This document shows, piece by piece, positions 37,101 through 48,811 of a stretch of 64,000 nucleotides of DNA. The stretch covers positions 115,787,783 through 115,851,782 of the forward strand of contig NC_081406.1 in assembly GCF_030272615.1 (NCBI RefSeq). The letters are read 5' to 3'. A program made the translations under genes and the position numbers. Every line of letters begins with the position of its first letter. Positions within the stretch are counted from its first letter, which is position 1. The notes beneath the pieces were generated by a model that made no database searches, had not been told where the DNA came from, and was given only the letters and a program-made list of their open reading frames with translations. Source of the stretch: Cryptomeria japonica. Its lineage: Eukaryota > Streptophyta > Pinopsida > Cupressales > Cupressaceae.

Positions 37101-39415
37101 TCCGTACATATTCTGATGCTGCGATCTAGTTTACTGACAGGTACTAAATTGGAGATCCATTCGGGATAATCAATTGGGCATATGATTCTGACATCCAATA
37201 ACTTCTCCAGCTCTGCTTTGACTAGTAATGCCACTTGTGGATGCATTTTCCTTAATTTCTGTTTCACTGGCTTTGCCCCTGGTTTGACTGTCAAATGATG
37301 CATTACCAAATCCGGATCTAGTTCAGGCATATTAGCGTATGACCATGCAAAGTTGATTTGTCGTTCTTTGAAGAAGCTTATGAATTTTGACCTTTCGGAC
37401 TTTGTCAATGATTGAGCCAGGAATATATTGTGTGGAATCTCTTCTGTACCAATGTTTGTTTTGATAGTATCCTCTACCAACATGGATGACTTTTCCTCAT
37501 ATGATGCTGGGAGAATGTCGCGCCTTCCATCTTCGGGTGCCTCAGAGAGGTTTTCACCCTCAGATACGTCCTTTCTTTTTACTTTTTTGGAATCAGATAG
37601 CGCCACAGTGTGGTTTTCGCCATAAGACCCTTGATTTGTTCTTATTTTCACATTTTTGCGACTGGAAGGTCTGACACCCTCACCAAAATATGCCATGTTG
37701 TTGAGTTCTATGGTGTATCCTGCTTTGTGGTCCCCAGGGGGAAGATCATCTCGTATGCCAAGATAGTCAATAATAGCTTCGTCATTTTGAAATGTGTCAA
37801 ATTGTGTTGTTCCTTCATAATCCCAGTCAATGAGTTGGTGGTGAACAAGGGGAAGGCCTTTAATGTTTTCAGAGTTTGCGGGGCTAAGAGTGAAGATGTG
37901 GTTATATTCGGGTATATCGAGGCAATCGTCGAGGTCATCGATGGCACTCTCCTCATCAGTTTCGATTGCAAGCGAATCCAAATTGTCGTCACTAGTAGCG
38001 CCTTCCGGGACAGGTGTCCTCATCCTATGTGATTTCGACCTAGAACCTTGAGACAAAGACTATGTGCAATCTTTATGGGTTGTTTCTTGACCAACTCTGA
38101 ACTTTTTATAAAATTCCTCTTCTTCTGTGGGTTCATCTAGCTCTCTGAATGTCTCAGTGAGCTCATAGTCACTGGAGGATTTGTCTGAACCCCATTCCCA
38201 TTCGTTAGAATCTGTGGAATAGTAATCCTCTTGTTGAACTTTGGCAACTTTGATTTGTGATGCCTCTTCTGTCCTTTTAGTGTGGATCTTGGAAGTCAGA
38301 AAACCAAGTCCCTTTGAGCGTTCCCTTTTTACAGTCAATTCAGGTTGTAAGGGCTCCATAACGCCTTCCTTGCATAACCCAAGAGGGCTTTTTCCATCAT
38401 ACCCGAATTTTTGTTGAATCTTGAAGCCTTTGCCATATTTCTCACAGGGTATATTGATCTGATCTTGTGTGTCCTCTTCAATGTCTTTGTAAAGCATTTT
38501 GTATAAATCTTCCTCTTCAAGTTCACCCCATCTTTGAAAGGTAGTAGGATCCCATTTGAGTATCATGATGGATATTTGCTTGTTAGGATGTGGCCTTCCA
38601 TATTCTTTTGGAGAGCTCATGACTTATCGTAAATACATGGTCTGATTTAAAGTGTATTCTCCCATGCCTTTGTCTTCAAATTTGCCTTTAAGTTCACCTT
38701 GTTTTGATGTTGAAGGTTTCAATGACTCAGGGTCAATGTATGCTGAAGAAGGAGCAGCCTCATGATTACTGGGAATGATGGTTTCAGTATGTGATCTCAG
38801 GTTATTGCAATATATGAACAGATTAGGATCACCGTTAACTGTTACCTCGACTCCATTATGAGGAAACTTAATGCATTGATGATATTTTGATGGGACTGCC
38901 CTCATTTCATGAATCCAAGGACGTCCTAGCAATATGTTGTATGTGAGATCAAGATCAAGTACTTGACAAACCACATCCTTTGTAACTGGCCCAACTCTGA
39001 GAGGCAAGGTGACTGTGCCCTTGGATGAGCGCTCTTCATCATCATATGCCTTGATGGTGATTTGATTTGTAGAATTCACAGCTTTATCAAAATATCCCAA
39101 TTGTTTAATGGTGCTCAATGTACAAATGTTTAGACCAGCTCCTCCATCTATCAGGACTCGCTTTATTCGATGTTTGTGTATGAAGGCTTCAACATGTAAA
39201 GGTGCATTATGTGGCTGACTTACGGAGGCGTCATCGGGTTCTGTGAATGTAAGGGAATGTGGAATGGAAAGGTATCCCACCATGGCTTGAAACTGGTCCA
39301 TGTTCAGATCAGTAGGAACAGCAGTGTCTCTCAAGATTTTGTCAAGAATAGCTTTATGAGCGAGGGATATACGTAAGAGCTCAAGGATGGAGATGAGCGC
39401 GGGTGTCTTCCCTAA
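34191..39415 (-). pseudogene. T3 pol: PR, G-patch-like motif, RT, RNase H x2, integrase; many breaks
   Basis: Continues the gag frame. In order on the minus strand: retropepsin-like segment (VLIDGGAGLN near 39150, ILLGRPWIH near 38930); stop 38624; G-patch-like motif (YGKGFKI, KFGYDGKSPLG, about 38440-38370); stop 38060; RT with YVDD near 36800; stop 36572; RNase H; stop 36200; second RNase H (YFDGSY near 35920); a one-base frameshift near 35610; integrase with stops near 35178, 35054 and 34470; C-terminal LGPY region; end at 34191. In the integrase core DNG is changed to DNV, while the Glu of NGQAE is kept. Together with gag this makes one former polyprotein of about 2500 codons. Confidence 0.9.
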
Positions 39416-41701
39416 CTATTCTACAAGGTCATACTCAGGTTTGGTTGATGAAGAAGTAGTATTTTTAGTGGAGGCACCTGGCAACATAATCTTACCTCGA
39501 CGGGTTGTAACATGACATTCAGAGGTATGTTCGGAAGAAGATCCAACACCTCTTAGGACAATCTTGGGTCTCTGAGGAGGATTCTCAGGATTTTTGTTCT
39601 TGATGGTAATAGTAGAGACATGATTGTCCATTGAGATGTGATTGATAGTTAAATCATAGTTATAAGGTTCTCTAGTATAGTTGGCCTGATCATCTGTGAC
39701 TTTGGCTTTTCCCTTGTCATGCTTTGGGAATGGTTCCTTAAACATCTCATGTTCTTGATTGGATGAGTGTCCCTCAATCTCAATGTCACCTCTATCAATG
39801 AGATCTTGCACAATGTTCTTCAGTCGATGGCAATTTCCTGTCTTATGACCCTTGCTTTTAAAAAATTCACAATACTCATCATCATTCCACCAATTTGGTT
39901 TGACCTTTGGTTCATATGGAGGAAAATCTAGAACTGTGATCACTTTGTTTGCCACAAGCTTTTTGAAGACTGATTCAAGTGGTTCTCCCAATGGGGTGTA
40001 CTTCCTTCGTGGTCTAGAAGTTGTTTGAGTATTTACTTGATTGTTTGTAGAACTTGATCCCAAAAAGATGAATTTGGGTCGCACTGTATTGGCATCAACA
40101 ACACCATCATTGACTGTGTTCTTGTTTTTATTCCAAAATCTTGGCTTGTCTTTTCCTTTAAAGTCATCTTTGTTCTCCTTGAATATCTTAATGACTCCTT
40201 GCTCAATTAGGACCTTTTTTGTTGCTAAGCCTTTTTCAATGACATCCTTGAAGGTGGACAAACAAGCTTTCCTTAGATCATAGCCAATGTCCTTGTTAAC
40301 GTTTTGAGTGAACATTTCTACCATTTGTTTCTGTGGAATTTCGCAAGAACATCTACTAGCTAGATTTCTCCATCTTTGTAAAAATGATGCAAAAGATTCT
40401 CTTTCTTTTTCCTTAGTATTGCACAAAGTAGTGACTGAGATATCTATCTCTATATTATAGGAGAAATGCTGAATAAATGCCTCTGCTAAGTCACCCCATG
40501 ACTTAATACCAGGTGGTAGTTGAGAGAAACATTCCATAGCTTGATCGCCTAAGCTTTGTGGGAACAATCTCATCAAATATGTTTCTTCTGCCGCTACCTC
40601 AATGCAAGCTGTGAAAAATTGTCTTATGTGTGCCTTGGGGTCTCCTTTTCCTCTATACTTGTCAAATTTTGGCGTCAAAAAGTGTGCAGGAAATGGAGGC
40701 ATTGGAATGCTCTTGTCAAATGGATAAGAACATATGTCTCTCATAGTGTATGTTGGTTTTGGTGTATTCATGTCCTCCATTTTCTTTTGTAAATCTCTGA
40801 TTTGTTGCTCCAAATTGCTCTTAGGTGGAGATCGACTTCTTGTAGCATACCCCATGTTTGAGACACCAATTTGAGGAGGAGCTTGTTGCATGTATGGATG
40901 ATATTGATCATACACATGTTCATATGGAGAAGGTCTATATTGATGCGGCATATATGGAGCACTTGGTATAGCTTCATGCTGAGGAACCCCATATCTATTT
41001 TGTGCATGTATACCATATTCTACAGGCATGTCATGTTCTATTGTGTTGCCCCCAAATTTGACATGAGGTTTCCTTGTGTCCAAATTTTGAGCATGCCTTT
41101 GAATGTCCAATTGTTTTGGTTGATCCATAGTTTGAGCATATCTATCTGCATAAGACTTCCATAATGGTCTTCGAAGGTAAGTATCATATGGTTGACCATG
41201 TGTATGTGGGACATCTGGTTTTTGAAGCAAAGCTGATGGTGATTCAGGTACCATATGTGGTCCTCTATTTCCTCCACTATTAGGTCTCCTTTGATCCATG
41301 TTGGAGTGAGTTTGTTGCAAAGGTCAGTTTTCCATAAGTTGAGACATGTCAAAGTCATGAGGTATTTTAGCTCCACTTTGTGCCATCATGTGTAAAAAGT
41401 ATTGTCTATCCCTCCTCGTTATTTCTTCAACCAATCTATTGAAATGGGGATTCATAATGGATTCTTCTACATCAGCTGAATGTATTGAAAAGTTGTCCAC
41501 ATTGTCATTGTGTGTAGCATTGTTGTTTGTAGTGTCTGCATTTTCCACATTTGGAATGTTTCTATAAACATCCATGTCAGGTAATGTAGTGTGCTCAGGA
41601 TTGAAAAATAAATCATTGTCATACTCATAAGAACTCATGTTTGCGGACTCTTGAGCTTCTTTAGCTTTTCTCCTAGATTTTTGAAGATGGGTTTCAACCA
41701 T
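39416..41701 (-). pseudogene. T3 gag: Retrotrans_gag domain and CCHC-like motif; one internal stop
   Basis: From ATG at 41701 (MVETHLQKSR) to TAG at 39418-39416, with an in-frame TGA at 41326-41324. A Gln/Pro/Tyr-rich N-terminal half is followed by a Retrotrans_gag-type helical domain (about 40690-40200: FDKYRGKGDPKAHIRQF, LPPGIKSWGDL, ESFASFLQRWRNLA). A single degenerate knuckle, CEFFKSKGHKTGNC, is near 39860. The frame then reads, past TAG 39416, into the short pre-protease segment that A and B also have (compare YDLVE with YDLIEQLK). Gag would form the capsid that packages the element RNA. It is the only clear Gypsy Gag in the window, and A and B lack it. Confidence 0.88.
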
Positions 41702-42191
41702 GAAATAGGTATTGACCAAGATGTGAGAGACTAGATGAAAAATGGAAAGAGTATGGAAGACCAAGAGTTGTATGGAGTGTAAATGAATCTGAGGTGTACT
41801 TGCAAATGTCCAAAGTGTAAGACCAAGTATGTATGTAGTAGAGTAGGTGTGACTTCCAAAGAGAGGATAGTTTCTCTTGATGAGGTAAGCTGACCTTGAC
41901 TCTAAGTAAGACCAAATGAGACCCAAAGGTAAGAAACCTTGATGAGGGACCACTTAGCAAAGTGTTGTTGTATGTAGTGTGTTGACAAAGTATGATGAGG
42001 ACAAGCAAGTGACCTTTTGACTCAAGTTTAGACAATTGTGAATGTAATGAGAGATGTAAAGCAATGATGGACTATGTGAGACCCAAAGACAGGTTGAATG
42101 CTAGATGAAACCTGAAGAAACAACCTAGGAAGCTCAAGTATTCCGAAACTGATTTCTTTTGTTTGCTGGACTGTAAAAATTTTCAATTCTG

Positions 42192-42345
42192 GACACAAAC
42201 GCTTCTGTATACTTCACAGACGCGATTCCTAGACACAGATGTGTCTCTATTCGACACAGACGCTGCTAGACACACAAACGCTATTATGCCCTTCATAGAC
42301 GCACTTATATTACTCAGACGCGGTTAAAATAGACATAGACGCATT
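42192..42345. repeat. ACACAGACGCG motif array in T3 leader, first block
   Basis: Eight units of ACACAGACGC with variants (ACACAAACGC, CATAGACGC) at about 20-bp spacing, in the opposite orientation to the array in the PMD intron at 29825-30055. Confidence 0.82.
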
Positions 42346-43566
42346 TCTGTAAACTTCGTGCAATTTTTCCAATCTGTGAAGTCATTTTGTTGTGACCAAA
42401 TCCGACTGTTTGACTGTTTTTCATGACAAGAGGACACAATGTTGATGAGGACTCAATGTTTGCAAGTGTTTAGACTTCAAAATGACTCCAAGAAAGTGTG
42501 TTGTTTGATGTAAAGTTGTTTTGCATACACTTGAAGACACAAAAGACACAATGTTTTGTTGTTTGGTCTTGAATGTTTGAATGTTTAACATAAGACAAGC
42601 ATAATTCTTATGGCTGGCCAAGACAATAGTTGTTGATCCCACATAGGGTTTTACCCCCAAGGCTACGCTATTCAGAGTGGATACTTAGATGCTTGACCTC
42701 ACTGTCTCCACCCTCGGCACTCACTTCTCGGGTCAGCCAAGCATCAATCCCCATGAAAACTCCCCATGGCGAACTTTGTATCTCTACTAAGAACCGTATG
42801 TGTGTGGGCCGCTACCAGAGGTCCAACCTCCTGCCCCAACAACTAGAAGGATTTGGGCTTCTAAAACAAAAAGGTGCTAGTAAGGGCATCCGCTCGTGTG
42901 GCCATACATGCGGCACTTTTAGCTTTGTAAATACAGAAGGCTCCCAGCCGGTAGGGGTTACGCCCTACAAATGATCAAATAAATTTGATCAAACAGGTTT
43001 ATGGGGAGACATAGTGTCAGTATGAACTAATCAGCACATGTTATTCATAGTTTTCACCATGAATACATTTGATTATAGTGGTTTGGATGAGGTGGGTTTT
43101 CCTCGCTACCACTTGGGTCGTTCTCTTCTCACTAGTAGTCCTAATGACCACACGGGAAGACAGGCCCTCTAAAGATTAAACAAAAAGAGCCTATTGCTCA
43201 AGATACAAAAGACAATGATTCAATTTTAGTGCACCAATGGAAGTGTTTGCTAATCTATGAAAACAAGGCACATAACAAAATTTCAAAACCCTAGCCAAGG
43301 ACCTGCAACAAAATTTGTTAGTAGTTTGGGTAGTTTGACATAATCACCCCTTCCTGCAAACACACAAGTTAGGTGCATTTTAAAAACCCAAAAGACTTTA
43401 TGAAAGAGGGGCCTTCAACAAAAACATTTTGCTTCCAAGACAAGCTGCACAAACTTAGTTAGCTAGATCTGAAAGGGTTAGTCCAAAAATAAACCAGATC
43501 TGAAACCCTAAGTGCAAAATCCAAAAATTTAATCAATGAAAATTTGAAAATTTTGAAACAGTAAAT

Positions 43567-43824
43567 ACACAGACGCTGTTACCCTCAACACAGACATGTC
43601 TGGATTACACAGACGTGGTTCTGTGATTCACAGATGCACTTTAAAATCACAGACGCCCTTCTCCACCACAGACGCGGGTAGAAACAACACAAACGCGTTT
43701 CTGAAACACAGATGCTCTTGTCTGAAACTTGCAAAATAAAATTTGTCAAAAACACAGACGCGATTCCAGATTCCGTAGACGCGCCTGAAAATCAAAGACG
43801 CGATCCGAAAGTTCGCAGATGCGG
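43567..43824. repeat. ACACAGACGCG motif array in T3 leader, second block
   Basis: Twelve units of the same motif at about 18-22 bp spacing (one larger gap at about 43710-43750), ending about 90 bp from the primer-binding site. Orientation matches the first block. Confidence 0.85.
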
Positions 43825-43914
43825 AAAAACCTAAAATGCCGTCGAAAAATGTCCGATCTGCAACTTCAAAAACGCAAAATCTGCAACAAGAAGGTTAAAT
43901 ACAAAGGGACAAGA

Positions 43915-43932
43915 GTCCCACCGGGCGTGCCA
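43915..43932 (-). promoter_or_regulatory. Primer-binding site of T3
   Basis: In the element's sense TGGCACGCCCGGTGGGAC, three bases after the 5' LTR. It differs from the site of A and B, so the two families use different tRNAs. I do not assign the tRNA. Confidence 0.7.
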
Positions 43933-43935
43933 AAA

Positions 43936-44708
43936 TGTAGATGGTGAAAATGGATAACAATAATAACAAGATTGAAAGGCTAAATGAATCCAACCACAAA
44001 AACCCTAGTCTAACAATAACAAAGATCCACCATAACATATGAAGATTACCTAAGACAATGCAAATAAAACAAAATCACAAAGATTATACCATCACATGTC
44101 CAATAGGGTTTTGATCTCCATTCTTCCTATCTCCATTGATCTTGCTTGATATATTTGCTCTCAGATTTTATATGCACAAGAGCTCAACAAAGAACGGAAT
44201 GTGGTTGCAAGTAGGATCATAATGTAGTCAAAATGATCATTAGCATGAGTGATTAGGGTTTGATAATGAAGGAAACATCTTCTTAAATAGAAGACACAAT
44301 ATGAAATGGAGGGATAAGATTGAGAGGTGTAAAAAGAGAGGTCGGCTAGGATTAGAGGGTAGGTAGAAGAAATAGTAAAATAATGAAAGAGGTAGGTAGT
44401 GTATGAATTAAGAGATGAATGACATGTGTCATGTGTAGAAAAAGATAATGAATTAATTAAATAAATAAATATTTATTTAATTAATAGAGGAAATAAGATA
44501 ATTAAATAAATAAAATATTTATTTAATTTAGGAAAAGGATAATTTAAATAAATAAATGTATTTATTTAAATGAGAAATAAGGCTAGAAGAGGATAAATGA
44601 ATTAATTAAATAAATAAAGATTTATTTAATCAATAGAAGAATTAGGCTTAGATAATTAAATAAATAAAATATTTATTTAATTAGACATGACAATTTTGGG
44701 TGTCTATA
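43936..44708 (-). repeat. 5' LTR of element T3
   Basis: 773 bp, TGTAGATGG to GTCTATA in plus-strand reading; the terminal CA has become TA. AT-rich hairpins lie at 44450-44683. The right flank GAACC pairs with GAATC on the other side of the element. Confidence 0.93.
44450..44683. repeat. Five AT-rich hairpins in the other T3 LTR
   Basis: Same five inverted repeats as at 29039-29272, with one base changed in the first loop (AAAT for AAAG). Confidence 0.8.
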
Positions 44709-45520
44709 GAACCTATTCATCTCTATGAATCCTATCAATCCTCCCAAATGCATCTTTATACCTATTTCCTACACATAAAAAGAAGGGGGAAATATTTGGG
44801 AATAGGGATTTACATAAGTCAAACCATAGCTTAGGAATCAACCTTGAATGAAATAATGCAAATACTAAAATAAATGCTAAATAGATATACCTCAAATATG
44901 CAATTGTTGTTGATGATGCTTTGCTCTTTGAATGAAATAACAAATGTTGTACGAAATGGTATGAAAAATATGAAACCATAATTAGACACACATGCTTGCA
45001 TAAGATCGATGTTATTTTTCTCAGACACAATGGTTGAATGACGAATATGCAGCCTTGAAGGTCTCTAAAAATATTTGACAATTTCAATGCTTCACAGATG
45101 CATGAATATTTTAGGTAAGGTATGGATATGAAAATGAATAGATATATAATCTTTATATAGGGGCCTTCTAGATACCAATTAGGCCCATCACCAATGGTCA
45201 TGCAGAGCCATGAGGATCAAATATTACCGACTAGATATGACCCCCATCCTATTTCAAATTGGGGTTGGATTGAGTGGTAATATGGATCTTTGGGGCATCG
45301 TGGTCCAAACCAAGGTGCTAGTCCCACCATAATTAGTATCAAAATAATGGTAAAATGGGGTGGGTATCCCATGGTAGGACAAAATTTTGTTCATGGCCTC
45401 AAAATTGGATGATAGGCATAAACAAACCTAGAAAAGAGATGATAATAGGACATGTTTTAAAGTAGGGGTACAAACATGAGGTGTAAATTGGACCAATGAC
45501 TATTTATGATGCTACAACTA
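44709..45520. repeat. Repeat R copy 2, right part
   Basis: Continues R after the T3 insertion and aligns with about 340-1128 of copy 1, including the block beginning with a run of agaag before a GGGAAAT motif. A hydrophobic minus-strand open frame (44713-45201) resembles one in copy 1, but nothing suggests a protein family. Homology ends near 45505. Confidence 0.7.
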
Positions 45521-45639
45521 CTAAGACACAAAAAAATAAAGTCAAGACAAATGAAACTCAATAAATAACACAAATTAATGTAGATAAGAATCTTGAAACT
45601 CATTTGATAACAATGTCCTAAGAGGAAGAAAACTTAAAA

Positions 45640-46060
45640 ATTGGTAAGACCAAAATGGAATCCATGTGCAAGTTATGGTTTGATGGATCTAAGTGCATAT
45701 AAGGATAGCATGTAGGGATTGAGTTAACTAGACTATAGGATAAATATTTCTTAGGTTCTTACTGATTAAAGTTCACTTTCACTAATAACATATCCAATAT
45801 GAAGCTTTGATACAAGGATTACTCCTAGCTCACAAATAGAAGGTGAAGCAAATATTCATAAAAGGAGACTCCTAGCTAGTCATTAGGAATATTAGGAGCC
45901 AAAATGTATGCCATGATAAAAGGTTGTTTTCCTATCACAATTAGGTATCAAATTTGATAGAATATTTTTATCCTTTCAACATCCATTCAATCTTGAGGAA
46001 AATGAACCAAATTGTAGATTTATTAGGATTTTTTGATAGATCATTGGAACCTATAACTAT
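45640..46060 (+). pseudogene. Decayed Gypsy RNase H (second, archaeal-type)
   Basis: Translated fragments LWFDGSKC, FTFTNNI, QYEALIQG and KQIFIKGDS, then LVIRNI, appear in order from about 45670 to 45895 across frameshifts and stops. They match the YFDGSK, LCTNNIAEYEALIAGI and IYGDSQLIIRQ blocks of the intact RNase H in element A. This is a very old Gypsy relic. The bases on to 46390 are probably its continuation but show no motif I can name. Confidence 0.65.
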
Positions 46061-46395
46061 TTTAAATCTATATTTTCTATGGAGCAATGTTTGTGCCAAT
46101 AATGCTAGATAATGTCACCAATTTCCAATTATTCTATGATGAACACTAGATATCATTGACTTTATAATGAATGCTAGAATATTTTCAACCCAAGTTATAA
46201 ACAAAGAGGATAGAGATCCTTTTGAGCTAAGTAACGATGGGCTATTTAAACTTAAAACAAATACTATCTTGAAAGGGTTGATGGCATTACAAAGGATTTT
46301 TTTATCAAAATCAAGTAACCAAGAGAAAGAGACCTTGTAGAGAATTATGAAGTGATAAGTGTGACCTCTATAATCTAGGAGATGAATAAGACATG

Positions 46396-46843
46396 TGAGA
46401 TTTCAAAAAGATCTAGAGGCAATGGAAAACACAAATAAGATAGACAAAATAGATGATAGGAATAACTGTATTCTATCAAGATGCAAAATATGATCAACTG
46501 GATCATTACAAGATGTTGATTGATTTCCCGTCTATCTGTACAAACAATGTAGATGAGCCTACTTATATAGGCAAGGCTAGGGATATGTGAGCACACAAAC
46601 ATGATATGTGACTCAATAAGAAACAAGGGTAGGTAGGAAATAGGTGTGGTAAGTAGGAGAAACAATATAATATTCCACATGATGTGGAATGTAACAAGAT
46701 AAGATCAACAACTTAAAAGGTGGAAATTCTCCTACAAAAAACACCCAAGTGTCTCATACCCAAACTACTATGAAATGCATGTACCTAAGTAAACTTAGGT
46801 ATAGTATAATAATATCCATGATGAATAATTATTTACACCAACA
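46396..46843 (-). repeat. 3' LTR of the small LTR element
   Basis: 448 bp, TGAGATTT to CAACA, followed inward by the C-rich polypurine complement (46844 onward). It has the same end sequences as 48344-48806. Confidence 0.85.
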
Positions 46844-48343
46844 CCCCCCCTTAAGTGCAACTTAGGGGAATGCACTTAAGTCTACAATGCAACTAAGCAA
46901 TGCAAGATGGGTCCCGACTACTAGGCCATGTTAGGTACCCATGTACAAATGCAAACCAATGCAATGAAATCTCTCACAAAGCAGGGAAAGAGAGAAAAAC
47001 CCAATGGTAAAAAAACCTCCCCCAAAAGAGAGATGATAAAAGCACACAATGCTCTCAATGATAAATGAGAAGAACAAAAATATGCCCCCCCCATAAGAGA
47101 GAAGAAGAGACCATGAAGCCTCCCCTCAATGTCGAATCTCTTGCAAGGATAGTCCAATGATGATGACCAAAATAATTCCCCATAAGGAAGAAAGAGAGCG
47201 AATGTTGCACCAATAATGTCAAAGTGTGACAAAACCAGGTACCAATGTCGATGACAATGAATCACTCGTTGCAACAAAAACAAGATTAGGTATGGAGAGA
47301 ATCTACTTTGAGCATCATCTGGATACTCATAAATGTAAGAAATACTGGTACAATCCAAGTCTCACAAGATATTCCTAATCTACGTGTACAAGAGGATTAC
47401 ATCAAATAGTCATCAAAGACAAGATACAAAGAGGTGTGACACTTTATGATAGTGTAAGTACAACATTGCTCAAGCAAGAGAATACATCACAATAAAATAT
47501 TCAAATGTTGAAACATGAAAATGATGCCACCAACAAAAGAAGCCCTGTAGAATATTGCAGATGAAGATGCCTTTGAATGGAATGTCACCAAGAGATATAA
47601 ATGAACAAGTGACCCCCCATAAAAAGATCATGTTGGCACTTCCAAATAATGGCAAAGTGGACTTCTAATTTCAATTATTATAACTTCTCAAAATGAGATA
47701 TAAGAGACTTCAACAAATACTGCCAGTGATCTAAACTGAGATCCAAGCAAAATACAAGCACCAAATAGGCCAAAAAATGACCAAATACTGAAAGTATAAT
47801 TTCTAATCATAATCACTATAAACTAATGGTAGATTATGAAAGTAAACAAAAAATTATGCACTTTCAAAAAAAATGACACCTGAAAAGGAGTCCATATGAG
47901 CCTAAATGAAGCCTCCAAAGTTGTAAAAATCGGGATTTCATGATTTCCGAAAAACTTGTATCCGAAAAATAGAAAAATCCTGCACCACTGTATAGATCAT
48001 GAAATTATACCCCAAAACAAAAAAAAATCTCAAAAAAAGGAGTCCGGATGAGTGAGATATCACTATTTGAAAATTCTCTGCAAAATTATAATTTCTGGAA
48101 AATTTCTATCACAGCTTCAAACTTCAAATGCCTCTAGATTTAGCCTCTAAAGTCTAATTTGGATGAAACAAAAAGGAAAATTTGACTTTCTTGGATCTCC
48201 TCAATCCAATGGTAACCTCAGATTTGATCCATCAAGCTTCAATAATAACCTGCAATAGAAAGCTCCAAAATCCACAACACCAAATAATATCAAATTTCTC
48301 TCAATTGGCAAACCAATGACACTCCAATGGCTTTGATACCATG

Positions 48344-48806
48344 TGAGATTTTGCTAAGATCTACAGGAAATGGAAAGAACAAATAAGAGAGACAAAATAG
48401 ATGATAGGAATAAAGTGTATTCTATCAGGATGCAAAATATGATCAACTGGATCATTACAAGATGTTGATTGATTGCCCGTCTGTCTGTACAAACAATGTA
48501 GATGAGCTTGCTTATATAGGCAAGGCTAGGGATATGTGAGCACACAAACATGTGGCTTAATAAGAAACAAGGGTAGGTAGGAAATAGGTGTGGTAGGTAG
48601 GAGAAACAATATAATATTCTACATGAGGTGGAATGTAACAAGATAAGATCAACACCATAAAAGGTGGAAATTCTCCTACACACACTATCCCAATGTGGCA
48701 CAAACACCCAAGTGTCTCATACCCAAACTACTATGAAATTCATGTACCTAAGTAAACTTAAGTATAGTGTAATAATATCCATGATGAAGAATTATTTACA
48801 CCAACA
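48344..48806 (-). repeat. 5' LTR of the small LTR element
   Basis: 463 bp. It is preceded at 48331-48341 by CTTTGATACCA, the reversed initiator-Met primer site, two bases from the LTR end. It differs from the other copy by scattered substitutions and a short extra block. Confidence 0.85.
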
Positions 48807-48811
48807 ACATG

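Larger units (their letters stand above)
41702..43914 (-). other. Leader (5' UTR) of T3
   Basis: 2.2 kb between the primer-binding site and the gag start. It contains two arrays of the ACACAGACGCG motif and a stretch near 42640-42970 with ordinary base composition and no recognisable protein. Very long leaders are known in the Tat lineage. I see no extra ORF with a recognisable domain. Confidence 0.65.
28525..44708 (-). mobile_element. Complete Tat-lineage element T3 (16.2 kb) with Gag and PMD gene
   Basis: 16184 bp on the minus strand: 5' LTR 44708-43936, primer-binding site, long leader with motif arrays, gag (41701-39419), PR-RT-RNase H-RNase H-integrase (to 34191), convergent spacer, antisense PMD gene (+, 29642-31758), polypurine tract, 3' LTR 29297-28525. 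The LTRs are both 773 bp and differ at only about eight positions by eye (about 1%). Flanks are GAATC on the left and GAACC on the right, a target duplication with one change, and the insertion splits repeat R. Unlike A and B, it has a clear Gag. Its coding frame is nevertheless interrupted many times. Confidence 0.95.
46396..48806 (-). mobile_element. Small non-autonomous LTR retrotransposon (2.4 kb)
   Basis: Direct repeats at 46396-46843 (448 bp) and 48344-48806 (463 bp) begin TGAGATTT and end ACACCAACA on the plus strand. The primer site TGATACCA (TGGTATCA reversed) at 48334-48341 lies just inside the right repeat, and a C-rich tract (CCCCCCCTTAAG, a polypurine tract on the other strand) lies just inside the left one, so the element reads leftward. 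ACATG flanks both ends (46391-46395 and 48807-48811), a perfect target duplication. The 1.5-kb interior has no recognisable gag or pol. A 145-codon minus-strand frame at 47358-46921 shows no known domain. This is an LTR element of TRIM/LARD type mobilised by other elements, inserted into the old Gypsy relic. Confidence 0.88.

Noticed and set aside
42630-42974. 114-codon frame in the T3 leader
   Set aside because: Antisense to the element leader, no known domain, no splice or promoter support.
46921-47358. 145-codon frame in the sense direction of the small LTR element
   Set aside because: No gag-like motif, hydrophobic and AT-driven composition; not enough to call a gene.
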